Positions 37,223 to 47,690 of a DNA stretch of 64,000 nt are shown piece after piece. The translations under genes and the position numbers were made by a program. How positions within the stretch are numbered: position 1 is the stretch's first letter; the number at the start of each line of letters is the position of its first letter. The DNA is taken from the NCBI RefSeq assembly GCF_033568475.1, contig NC_133123.1, forward strand, positions 132,900,930-132,964,929, given 5' to 3'. The notes under the pieces were generated by a model, which was given only the letters and a program-made list of their open reading frames with translations, was not told the origin of the DNA and made no database searches. Source of the DNA: Henckelia pumila. Lineage: Eukaryota > Streptophyta > Magnoliopsida > Lamiales > Gesneriaceae.

Positions 37223-39085
37223 ATGTATAATTACCAGCTGCTGCCGCCGCCGATGGCTCTGAATTCCTCGGCGGTGTGGGATTGGAGGGACGACAAGGTT
37301 TTCGAGAATTGTTTGGTGGAAATCCCTGATTCGGTGGAGAACAGGTGGCAGATCATTGCTAATCGTATCCCGGGGAAGTCACCCGAGGACGTGCTGCTCC
37401 ATTACGAGGCTCTGTTGCACGACGTGGACCAGATTGATGCTGGTCTGGTCGAGCCCCCCAGCTATCCCGATGGAACGGCGCCTCATGGATGGGATGATCG
37501 CCCGCGGGCTAGGGATTCTGCTCAGATATCGTTCGGGCCGGGTTCGAGTCGGAGTAGGCATAATGAGGTTGAGAGGAAGAAGGGCACGCCCTGGACTGAA
37601 GAAGAGCATAGGTTAGTTCTCCTTTTAACTATGAAATGGAAATGGATATGCATCTTGTCGCCTTGTGATTAATTGTTTACTAAATGTTTATAGTAAATCA
37701 ATAGTGTTTTGATCCCTATCAATAAATAAGGGTTTTCAAACTTCCATCAGGAATTTAGTTTACTAGTTACGTTTGGAGATTCTGGGATATAATAAGTAAG
37801 GAAACACCGAGAAATGATTCAGATATTGGAGAATCTATGTGGCCCAGACCATCTCTATGTAGGCCGTCCGCATTCTAAATGATGTTGGAACATGCTTAGA
37901 AACAAAGAAAGGCAACAAAGAAAGGCTTAGGCTTATGTCATCCATCAAGAGAAAGGTATGTGATACAGTAGTAAGGGTGTTGTGATTTGGGATATGTGGA
38001 TGGTTGTGATTGGCATGAGGACAGCAGAGATAGCAGTAAAGATTTGTTTATTAATACTAGAAGCCAAGGTTGCATTTAATTCATCTCACTTTGCTTAATG
38101 CTTAATTTGGTCTTGCTAAAGTCATACTATCTGGTATTTCATGGTGCTTATTGTGGTATAGTCTTGATTCAATGCAATGCTAAAATCATGTAGTAAGGAT
38201 GAGTATTCACATATGTTGCCAATTTAGTTGTACTAAGATTGTAAGTGGGAACTGATTGTATTGGGCTGTATAAATGGAAAATATTGAGATGGGAATGGTT
38301 AGATAATGAAGCATTCATAGTTTCAAAATAATCAAGCTGCAAAAAATAAAAAATAAAAAAAGTTCAATCAAGAGCAATTTACAATTTTGCAACCCAAACG
38401 TGGAATTCCTTGAACATTGTTGGCACTTCTGCCAAATCCTTTCTCCTGTGCGCTAACTTTTAATTAGAATTTTAGTAAGTAGAGTAATCGAAAGCAGATT
38501 ATTTTGTCATATAAAAGTGGTGCGGATGTATGAATGTATATGAAATGTTATAGAATTTAAACCGTGTTTGTGGAGTCACTTTTTGTAAATATTGATGCAA
38601 TGATGGTGACAGTAACCAGATTTGGGAAGTCAGTTAGAACTCGATGAAGAGAGACATCTAATAATCCTAATAATCGGTGCAGTGGATTGATTGGCTTTTC
38701 TTGCACCTACTGTAAATTCATCTTTATGTTTGCATAATTTGATGAATTGGAATTCTGAAATATATCTTATTCATAATGGATTATCCATTCTCTGACATAC
38801 ATAATCTTTTACAGGTTATTTTTAGTCGGACTCGATAGATTTGGAAAAGGTGACTGGAGGAGCATATCAAGAAATGTGGTTATCACAAGAACTCCGACTC
38901 AAGTTGCTAGTCACGCTCAGAAATATTATATCCGTCAATCTGCAGCAAAGAAAGAGCGAAAAAGGTCGAGCATTCATGACATCACGACCTCTGTCGATAG
39001 CTTAACCGTGCCTGCACAGCCAAATCTCCCTGCCCCAAATCAAAGAAGCTTTCAAACTTTCCAGTTTGAAGATGCCTCTCTGTAA
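37223..39085 (+). CDS. DIVARICATA-like two-repeat MYB transcription factor, copy 1
   Basis: Nuclear DNA-binding protein of the R-R type (DIV/I-box binding) MYB class. Exons 37223-37611 and 38815-39085 join across a 1.2-kb GT-AG intron and give 219 residues. I chose the ATG at 37223 ([16 protein letters not shown]); the next ATG at 37253 starts the part shared with the paralogues and is possible. The first MYB-like repeat is [19 protein letters not shown] to [17 protein letters not shown], the DIV/RADIALIS type. The second is [20 protein letters not shown] to [18 protein letters not shown], followed by RSSIHDITT. The hallmark reads SHAQKYY instead of SHAQKYF. Two paralogues follow downstream in the same orientation. 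The first repeat would bind protein partners, the second DNA, by family analogy. Confidence 0.92.
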
Positions 39086-40525
39086 ATAGGCATTCGTTGT
39101 ATCCATTAGAATCAGTTTTTTTAAGCTTGTTAGTTTCAGTGTATTTAAAGGTTTATTATTTTTATTTGGGAATTAGAAGTTAAATGGAGTCGAATTTGCT
39201 GAGATATATTTAGATGTAAATAAATATGTAAATATAATTTACTTTTTAACTTTGAATTTTACATCTTAGATCTTTGAAATTTTCATAACTATCAATATTC
39301 AATGCACTCTTCACTTGTTAGCAATATTTTTCCCATCACATTTTAATTACTTTATAGATGAATTGTAACTTGAGCATTATGTCACGGATTTACCTTTTCT
39401 AAGATCACGTGCGGCCTTTGCTCTTTGACTTGGGTAGTAGCAAAACATCATTTTGTAAGTGTTTAAATAAGAACATAAGAGAGTAATGTTTTTGTATTGC
39501 TTTCAAACTTGGTGTGCTACAAATGATGGATCCACACTTTTATAATGGTGGCTTCCTACAATGAATGGTCAAGATCGTTTTGATCCGACGGTGGAGATTA
39601 ACTCTCCAAAAGCTTTTACCATCTACAAAAGTCTACAACCTCTGCGATGCACTATGCAGATTCTTCCGGAATGCTCATGAAGATGCCGGTTGTGACAATT
39701 CGCTTGGTTCTAAACACTTGCCTCTCTCGAAGATTATATTTCCATCTTGCTACATATATTCCTACAGCTTTGTACATAGATGTTACTTACTAGTTTTTTT
39801 TCCTCCGGTTTTTTAAACTGACATTATATAGTTAATAGCTTTTTGAGAAGATATTGATGTAATCTTTGTGTATACTATATATCAAAGTATAGGACTCTAT
39901 TGGTAGAAACATAAATAAAAATTATAATTTTATCATCCTCTATACATGTAATATATTAATAAGGTTAAAGAGTTTAGAGTGATTAATTTATTTGTAAATT
40001 TACTAATTATCTTATCTACTTTAAAATTGTTAAATATTATTTTAAATTTATCTAAATTTTTGAATGTTTAATTCTTAAATTAAAATAAAAACTATATATA
40101 TATACATGTATCTAAACTTTTGAATATTCATGAAAATTAATTAACAAAATTAAATTTCATATATATGCACACTATTATATTTGTATATACGACATACTAA
40201 TTTATTATATACTTCCAGTTTTCTAGAGTAATATTTACAATTTTAATACTTTGACAATACTTTTGAAATTTGGTGGTTCGTTTGGATGTATAAAATTCAA
40301 AAATCCGAGACGATATGTTATACGCCTATGTTTTGAAATTGTGGAAATGTTTTTTTTAAGAAAAATATTATAAACAAATTTGAAGAAAATGGGATAGGGT
40401 TAAAAATGTTGAGAAAGAGGAAGTCAAAACAAATGTATAAACAAAATTTAAAATTGTTCCTTATCAAAAACAAAACAAAATTTAAAATTGTTAAATATTA
40501 TGGTTTTTGACGGTGACATGCACCA

Positions 40526-40565
<40 letters not shown>

Positions 40566-40715
40566 TTTTGAAACAAGTGACACCAATTATTATTATACTT
40601 GAAACCTGAATATTGAAATTTTAAACAACCCAACGCAAAATACATATAAAAACCCCGCGGACTCTATAATAACAACATACAGCAATAATTGACAGATTTT
40701 CTGGTTTCTTTCACC
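39086..40715. other. Spacer between MYB copies 1 and 2
   Basis: Contains the likely 3' UTR of copy 1, AT-rich sequence and a (TTA)n run at about 40526-40562. No gene supported. Confidence 0.45.
40526..40562. repeat. (TTA)n microsatellite
   Basis: About 12 perfect ATT/TTA units, 150 bp upstream of the second MYB copy. A shorter related run lies near 40585. Confidence 0.9.
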
Positions 40716-41453
40716 ATGTACGCCGATCTCTCACCGATGGCGCTCAATTCCTCCGCTCGTTGGGATTGGATAGAGAACAAGATTTTCGAGAATTATCTGG
40801 TTCAGATTCCTGATTGTGCGGAGAAGTGGCAGATCATCGCTCAACATATCCCGGGGAAATCACCGGAAGACGTGAAAACTCATTACGAGGCTCTGGTGTA
40901 CGATGTTTGGCAGATTGATACTGGTAAAGTCCAGCCGCCGATTTATCCCGACGACGAAACCGTGTTTCTTGGTCCGTCGTGGTTGAGTGATTCGGCCCAG
41001 ATATCCGTTCCAGAGCGGAAGAAGGGCACCCCTTGGACGAAAGATGAACACAGGTTTTTTCTCCTTCCATATTCAATTAAACATGAAAAACGGCGGTGCT
41101 GTTTTATCTGTTAGACGGTTTCCCTTGATTATGTTTAAGTTAAATGAACTCATTCGATCACTGTATTATTTTACTATAGGCTATTTTTGATCGGGCTCCA
41201 GAGATATGGAAAAGGCGACTGGAGAAGCATATCGAGGAACGTGATCGTGACAAAAACTCCGACCCAAGTCGCGAGCCATGCTCAAAAATATTTCCTCCGT
41301 CAATCAGAAAATGGGAGAAAACAAAAGAAAAGGTCGAGCATACACGACATCACCATGTCATCTTCAATGGATATATTAACTATGCCCGCGCGACCGAATC
41401 TCCCGGTCCCAGGTCAAACCAAGTTTCAATATTTCCCGTCTCAACGCTATTAA
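40716..41453 (+). CDS. DIVARICATA-like two-repeat MYB transcription factor, copy 2
   Basis: Tandem paralogue of the gene at 37223. Exons 40716-41053 and 41180-41453 give 203 residues. The intron is only 126 bp but interrupts the same arginine codon, in the same phase, as in copy 1. The start is the ATG at 40716 ([18 protein letters not shown]). The first repeat runs from [19 protein letters not shown] to [17 protein letters not shown]. The second has [20 protein letters not shown] to [17 protein letters not shown] with the canonical SHAQKYF, then [16 protein letters not shown]. The C-terminal tail is short, so the protein lacks a long activation region. It looks functional. Confidence 0.92.
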
Positions 41454-42069
41454 ATCAACATATCTTGTATCTTCTTGTTATTTGGTAGCTAGGGATAGAA
41501 TAGATATGGAGTATTAGTTTTAAGTTACGTGCATATTTTAGATTCAAGTAAAGAGAGAATCTAACTCCTATTCTACCAACTCTCGTTTCTTTTCCTTTTG
41601 TTTGACACATATTTGGTTTAGATATTTACTTTGTATATACATGCATGTGATGCACAAATTTATTATATTTTGAATTTTTAGAATAATTAGTAGTTTGACA
41701 CGTTGGAAATTATTTTGAATATCAAATTTCAAAATCTTTGAATAATAGTTTAGAGATAACTGATTTTTATTTATGAAATCGTTCGAATAAATTTTTTAAA
41801 AGATATTGAAAAAAAATAGTGGTGCGGTGAAATATGTTGAAGACGACTCCAGAGTGTCGTGGTGGGCCAAGTCAAAAGTGAGTTGACTTAATTTCTTGAT
41901 TCTGAAGTGCGAGGAAAGATACAGTTACATCAATTATATTGTTTTTTAGAATGGTTACATCAATTATGCTAAATCTATACGTACTTTAATTAGCGTAAAA
42001 AAATATTTTGGTATGTAATTATTGATAAAATTTGATATTTGTATATGAATTATTGAGGTTTAATTGGTA
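41454..42069. other. 3' flank of MYB copy 2
   Basis: AT-rich, with the probable 3' UTR of copy 2. No gene or bounded repeat seen. Confidence 0.4.
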
Positions 42070-42298
42070 TTAGCTACCGCGCATATGCGTTGCGTTTGTA
42101 ACATAATATGAGATTAAAATGTTGTAAAAAATTGAAAAATTACGAAAAAATATAAATCGTGGAAATAGAGAGAGAACGTGAAGTATTTCGCGTGAAAAGT
42201 GGAGTGAAAACAAGGTTGATAGGAAAAAAAAACTGAAAAAATAACACCTCAAATGAGTAATTATTATATATCTATAAAATATTATAAAATAGTAGAGA
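42070..42298 (-). mobile_element. Short non-autonomous Helitron, minus strand
   Basis: On the minus strand it starts TCTCTACTATTTTATAATAT after an A and ends CTAA before a T. The palindrome CGCATATGCG lies just before the end. The CTRR end, start signature and A/T target fit a Helitron. 229 bp, no genes. Confidence 0.6.
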
Positions 42299-42949
42299 TA
42301 GTACAAATATGATCAAAATTAAAATTTAATTTTGTTATTTACTTAAATTGTTTTAAAACTTAATATTATTATTAAATTATACTAAATACATATTTCGTTT
42401 TTAATATAATTTTATTGATTAAAATAATAAAAATAAATTTATATTCACTATACTATAATAAATAAATAAAAAAGTTGTATATTATAAATGAAAAAACATA
42501 TATATATATATATATATCATTGGAAAAAAATCGATAGCATATGAAGGTTGGAACACCAATAAAACAAAATGCGTATCTTGCTAATTATTGTTTGATTTAT
42601 ACAATTATGATTGTCAAAATTTTTCGTGCGTGGTTAGTCATTTATAACAAATTATATGATTTTTTAAGTGTATTTTAATTAATTAAATATTTAAATGTAA
42701 AAAAAAATTATTTTATAATAATTTTATAGATACACAAAGGCCAGCAAACTTTACCCTTTCTATCCCTTGCCACTCCCGGCCCTCACACTGTATGACATGG
42801 AATTTAATATGATATTTTTACAACTATAAAATATTAAAATTTAAGCATATTTTATAAAATTAAATTTATATGATAATTAAGAGTAAGTTCTTTGTGATAC
42901 GATCTCACGGATTTTTTTCTGTGAAACATGTCAATCATATCTATATTTA
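42299..42949. other. AT-rich spacer
   Basis: Very AT-rich with a short TA run near 42500. Near 42888-42930 is a stretch (GTGATACGATCTCACGG) similar to the start of the neighbouring tandem repeat unit. No gene. Confidence 0.4.
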
Positions 42950-43540
42950 CAATAAAAAACAACATTTTTACAATAAAAAATAATAATTTTTCATGAGTGA
43001 ATCAAATAAAATATATTTCTTACAAATTGACTTGTGATACGTTCTCACTTTTGTAGATGACTAGTGTATGAAATGACTTGCTTGATAACTAAAAAAAAAA
43101 GCTTCATCGAAGTTGGTCACTATTCAACCTCTTACTTTATTAATTTACAATACAAAATAATATTTTTGAAATAAAAAATAATAATTTTTATGAGTGAATC
43201 AAATAGAATATATTTCTTACAAATTGACTTGTAATACGTTCTCACTTTTGTAGGGGCTAGAATGTGTGAAATGACTAGCATGATAACTAAGAAAAAAACT
43301 TCATCAAGTTGGTCACTATTCAATCTCTTACTTTATTCATTTATAATAAAAAAAATAGTATATTTGAAATAAAAAGTAATAATTTTTTATGAGTGAATTA
43401 AATAGAATATATTTCTTACAAATTGACTTGTGATATATTATCACTTTTCTAGAGGGCTGGTGTGTGAAATGACTTGCTTGATAACTAAGAAAAAAGCTTC
43501 ATAGAAGTTGGTCACTATTCAACCTCTTACTTTATTAATA
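42950..43540. repeat. Tandem repeat of about 198 bp, three copies
   Basis: The shared landmark GAGTGAATC/GAGTGAATT occurs at 42995, 43192 and 43391. Each unit then has ATATATTTCTTACAAATTGA, a degenerate GATACGTTCTCACTTTTGTAG and GTTGGTCACTATTCAA. Copies are roughly 85-90% alike by eye. The third copy stops exactly at the Helitron at 43542. It has no coding content. Confidence 0.85.
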
Positions 43541-43541
43541 A

Positions 43542-43752
43542 CTAGTGGCATCGCACACGCATTGCGTGTGTAGCATTATATACAAATATTATATTCTGTG
43601 TGTATATATTATAAATTTATGTCTTTCAAGTGTTTGACTTTAATCTTTTTTTTTGTAATTTGATAATTTCTCCCCTTGATTTTTTTTAAAAAAATAAAAA
43701 ATGAGCATACAAAGAAACTACTAAGGTGCTCTTGCTTAATATATAGTATAGA
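43542..43752 (-). mobile_element. Short non-autonomous Helitron, minus strand
   Basis: Minus-strand start TCTATACTATATATTAAGC follows an A, and the end CTAG precedes a T. A strong hairpin (ACACGCAATGCGTGT) lies about 10 bases before the end. 211 bp, no coding capacity. It abuts the last unit of the 198-bp tandem repeat. Confidence 0.78.
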
Positions 43753-45816
43753 TATATTAGTATTCGGGTGTACAATTTGTGTGTTTGTATAATTTTTTTT
43801 TTCAATTTTTTGGGAGTTTTTTTTTATCATTACTTCGATTTACATTAAAATAAAATAATATCATAATAATAATCATACAAAATTGACGAGGAATCGTATT
43901 ATAATTTTATATGGAGTCAAGTTATAATTATATTTGATAAAACGTCGTCTATATCTAAGATGATAAGTACGATATTTTAAAAATATATTATAGTGTAAAT
44001 GTATACATCTTTTCTATCTTAAAAAACTCGATCACTTTTGACCGACGATTTCGGTTGTGAAAATTCTAGCAAGTGAACTAGATCAAGTTATAATATAATT
44101 GGACTGAGTTCAAGTCCATCCCATAGAAACTATTGTTTAAAATACTAATATATAAATTATTCAATTTAATCTAGACTAAATAAAATAAGGGATTTTTATG
44201 AATTAACTACTAACTAAAATAAAATAAATTATTCTAAAGCCGAAATTTTAATTAAATTAAAGAGCAGAATAAATTTAATATGGATTCAAATTTCAAAAAA
44301 ATGACCAGGAACACACAACGGTACTAGACATAGATGATTGCCACGTATTGGATTTAATCAAGCAAGAATCATTCATATTCACGACGAAATTCCCTAGAAT
44401 AATTATTAATCTATTTCTAGAATTAATAATCCTATTTTCATTTAACAGTCCAATTATTTCTAATTGAATTTAATTAAACAAAAACGCATTTACAAGTTAT
44501 GGAATTTCAGCTTTCGCCTAAAATCTCAAACTGAAACCGAATACTAGTTCTAGACGGTTTAACCATGTATTGATTAATATCTTGAAGCAAATTTCAATCT
44601 CTTCTTTTTCAAGTTCAGATCGAACAACAGACATACAATTAATTGGCCAGATTAAAAGCAAGAAATATGCACAAATATTAATCAATAAACATAAAATAAA
44701 TAAAAAAATCAATCAATTCATTGCATGAACAAAAATCAGTAGTCTGGCCCTATCGTGGCCCCGGTCAAAATACGACCAGTCCATAATAATAAAATCAAAC
44801 AAAATTCTAATGTTTGAATTCATGATAAATAAAATAGAGAAAGAAGAAATAAGAAAATCTCAGCGATGGTGCCGAATTTTTCTTGCGTTGTGCGCTTCTT
44901 CTTCTCCCCAAGCTCTAGCCGTCAATTCTGAAATCTGGCAAAAGTTCAAAAGTCCAAAGTCCTCTCCAATTAGGGCTTGATTCTATTTATATTTTTTCCT
45001 CCCAGAAATCCCTATTTTTTGTCCCCAATAATATTCAATATTGCCTCCAATAATAAGAGTCTCGAAATTTTCAAATTCTGATAATATAATTGTTTCCAAA
45101 TTCGCGACATGCATGGACCCTGGACATATGTCCGTGCATACCTCAGTGTCGTTTTCCAACATTTGAACAATAATTACACGGACCCTGGACATGGGACCGT
45201 GTCCACCTCCAGGTGTATTCTGCCTCGGATTTTTTCATTAACATGTGCACGGAGGTTGGTCCAGACAAGGAACGGGGTCCGGATATTAAACTGGGCCGAC
45301 TCTTTTTTTTACACCAAAGGCACGTACCCCCTTCCATAATGTGCACGGGGTCCGTGTATTTTTTTTGTCTCGAATCCTTTTTTGTCTCTAAAATGCACGG
45401 ACCCCCTTCCAGAGCATGCACAAGGTCCGTGCATTTAATTCTCTTCATTCTTCTTGGCGTTTTATGATTTTTTCGTGTTTTTCGGCCAAGTTCTGACGTG
45501 ACATCGCATTGTTTGACTTTTTCTTCAATATAAGCTTTCTCAAATTTTAGTCAAACCTACAAACACATAAAAGTATGACGATTTAGACGCAAAACTCGAA
45601 ATAAAAATGCCAGATAAGCACGAATACAACAAAATAATATGCCAAATAAGCTCTAGAATTTATGTTTATCAAATTTTAAAAGTAATTTTGGTACGCTTTA
45701 ATGACACCAAAATATATTTATCAATGAACTTTTGAAAGTTAATTTAGACTTTATACTTACACTACAAAACAAATTGAGTGTAAAGGGATGAAAAACAAAA
45801 AGAATATAAAATATAA
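43753..45816. other. Non-coding region resembling LTR-element untranslated sequence
   Basis: No gene is supported. From about 44080 to 45480 the layout (AT-rich run, then TTCTTCTTCTCCCC, then a cluster of GTGCACGGACC-like words) resembles the untranslated part of a large Gypsy element, but I see no LTR ends and no coding domain. The word TGCACGG/CCGTGCA and close variants recur in both orientations between 45105 and 45440. Confidence 0.3.
45105..45440. repeat. Cluster of inverted GCACGGACC / GGTCCGTGC words
   Basis: At least eight degenerate copies of a GCACGGACC-type word in both orientations within 340 bp, often paired so that they could form hairpins. Spacing is irregular, so it is not a simple tandem repeat. 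It probably belongs to an old retroelement leader. Confidence 0.5.
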
Positions 45817-46317
45817 GGTTCGTTTGGACTTGTTTTTAAAAAAGCGTTTTTAATGTTTTATATGTATAATTTTTTTAAAAAAATTTGTGTCTGGATAAAA
45901 TTTTTGAAAATCATATTGAAAAAAATGTTTTTTTTTTGTTTTCTAACATTTTAAATTAGAATTTGTATATTTTAATTTTATATATTTAATGTACTTATTA
46001 TGTTTTTTGGTTACTATATTTTAAACGAAAATTTTTATGTTTTAAATTTTATCCATTTAATTGTGCACTAAATGACGATAAAAATATAAAAAAATGAAAA
46101 GAAAAATAAAAATATCTCCCATACAAAAAGAAAAATGAGTAAAAAATTGATCATAAAATGTTTTAATAAAATAGTAGTCTAAACACCTTCTTAATTATTT
46201 ATAATTTTAAATTTTTTTTAAAAAAATATTTATCCAAACATATTCTATTCTTAAAAAAAAAACTTTTAGAACATTTTATAAAAAAAAAATTAAAAACCCG
46301 AATGTCGAAACAGAACC
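45817..46317. mobile_element. Tourist-like MITE (PIF/Harbinger type)
   Basis: About 500 bp. The ends are GGTTCGTTTGGACTTG on the left and, inverted, GGTTCTGTTTCGACATTC on the right. They are flanked by the 3-bp direct repeat TAA (45814-45816, 46318-46320), as in PIF/Harbinger insertions. The interior is AT-rich and non-coding. Confidence 0.6.
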
Positions 46318-46379
46318 TAAATATGTATATATATGTATACCGCGTTCAATAAATCCCACAGATTCATTCTGATGTCCCT

Positions 46380-46885
46380 AAAAATATATGGGTCTAGTCC
46401 GACTCGAACCCGATAACCCATGTCCGGAAAAGATACCCCAAAATCCACAAGTTCTATTAGGTGTCAAAGTCCAAGCTTAATAAGAGCCAAATCAACACAA
46501 AAGGTAATATTTATGGTCCAAGCCCTAACTATTGAGCCCATTGGACGGAGCCCTGACGGGATATAGTAGAAGTCCGACCCGGGCCCAATAATGGAAAGTT
46601 TTCCTATCGAAAACTCTTGAGGATCTAACAGATAAATATAAACTCCTACAAATTCGAGATTTGATAAGGTTCATAAGGTGGTTCAAGAGCCTAGCTGTCA
46701 TCCTAATTGAGTCATACTCTAACACAAATTCTACCTCAACAAGCTAACTTACCTTTCAGTCCAACTATTTCTTATTTTCTTCTATTCACCAACTTAGACA
46801 TAAGAAGGTCACGCCGAAAACACTTTCGACGCCCGACCCATTTCCCCGAAGAATTTGAAGATCCACCGAACCCCTGGTGAAATTT
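46380..46885 (+). mobile_element. LTR fragment, probably Gypsy type
   Basis: The stretch with CTCTTGAGGATCTAACAG, TATAAACTCCTAC, ACTTAGACATAAGAAGGTCA, CACGCCGAAAACACTTTCG and CGCCCGAC resembles the promoter and R region of a widespread plant Gypsy LTR type. Clear TG/CA ends and target repeats were not found, so it is a fossil fragment or solo LTR. It ends just upstream of the MYB pseudogene. Confidence 0.4.
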
Positions 46886-47319
46886 TTTGTATCATCGCAT
46901 TCCATTCAAATTTCAAAACTCCAGAATTTGGTATTTCTCACCAATGGCGCTGAATTCTTCGGCCACTTGGGGCAGGAGAGAGAAAAGGATTTTCGAGAAT
47001 GCTCTGCTGGAGATTCCAGATTGTGACGAGAGGTGGCAGATGATCGTCGCACGTATCCCAGGCAAATCGGTCGAAGACGTGGGGTTTCATTACGAGGATC
47101 TGTTGTTCGATATTATTCAGATTGAACGTGGTATGGTCCCGCCGCCGAGTTATCCCGAAGAAACGGCGTTTTTTGGTCGGTCATGGCCGAGTGATTCGGC
47201 GGGCCATTTAAATATATAGGTTTGGTCTTGTTTTCAATTCAATAAAAGGGACTCTTGACTTTTTAATTCAGTCAAAGGGCCTCATTAAGGGTAGTTTGGT
47301 CCTTTTTTTTTGAAAAAAA

Positions 47320-47425
47320 AATAAATTATATGAAACTCACATCAACCCTCCCCTCTCTCTCATCTACAGGATTTGAACTCTGCTCTCTTCTCTCCTCCTG
47401 GATTCTGACCACTAAGCCACTAATA
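47320..47425 (-). mobile_element. tRNA-derived SINE-like sequence
   Basis: On the minus strand a polymerase III A-box-like word TGGCTTAGTGGTCAG (about 47405-47419) is followed about 25 bases later by a B box GAGTTCAAATCC (47369-47380), the tRNA-type internal promoter. A purine-rich body and a T-rich tail follow. It does not fold as a full tRNA that I can see. It lies inside the MULE, so it is either a nested SINE or captured sequence. Confidence 0.55.
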
Positions 47426-47476
47426 TTTTTAATAATAATACTAAACAATAAAATATATATACAATGATTTGGGGGT

Positions 47477-47690
47477 GGACCCAAGCCTGGGTCGACCAAG
47501 CCGGGGCCCGGTCGACCCAATTTGGGTCGACCAAGCAAGAAGCATGGTCGACCCAACTAAGCAAAGAAGCATGGTCGACCCAACTTGGGTCGACCATGCT
47601 TCTGGTTGGGTCGACCATGCTGGGTCGACCTGCTGTTGGTTGAGTCGACCCAGCATGGTCGACCAGGTCGACCCTGCTGGGTCTAAAAAA
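47477..47690. repeat. Dense cluster of GGTCGACC palindromes
   Basis: Eleven GTCGAC hexamers within about 180 bp, mostly as GGGTCGACC or GGTCGACCC. Several larger inverted pairs are present, for example GAAGCATGGTCGACCCAAC against its complement near 47589-47620. GC content is far above the surroundings. It lies inside the short MULE. Confidence 0.9.

Noticed and set aside
47477-47690. CRISPR-like or satellite array of GTCGAC units
   Set aside because: Spacing is irregular, the units are short palindromes and the organism is a plant. Treated as a palindrome cluster inside a MULE.
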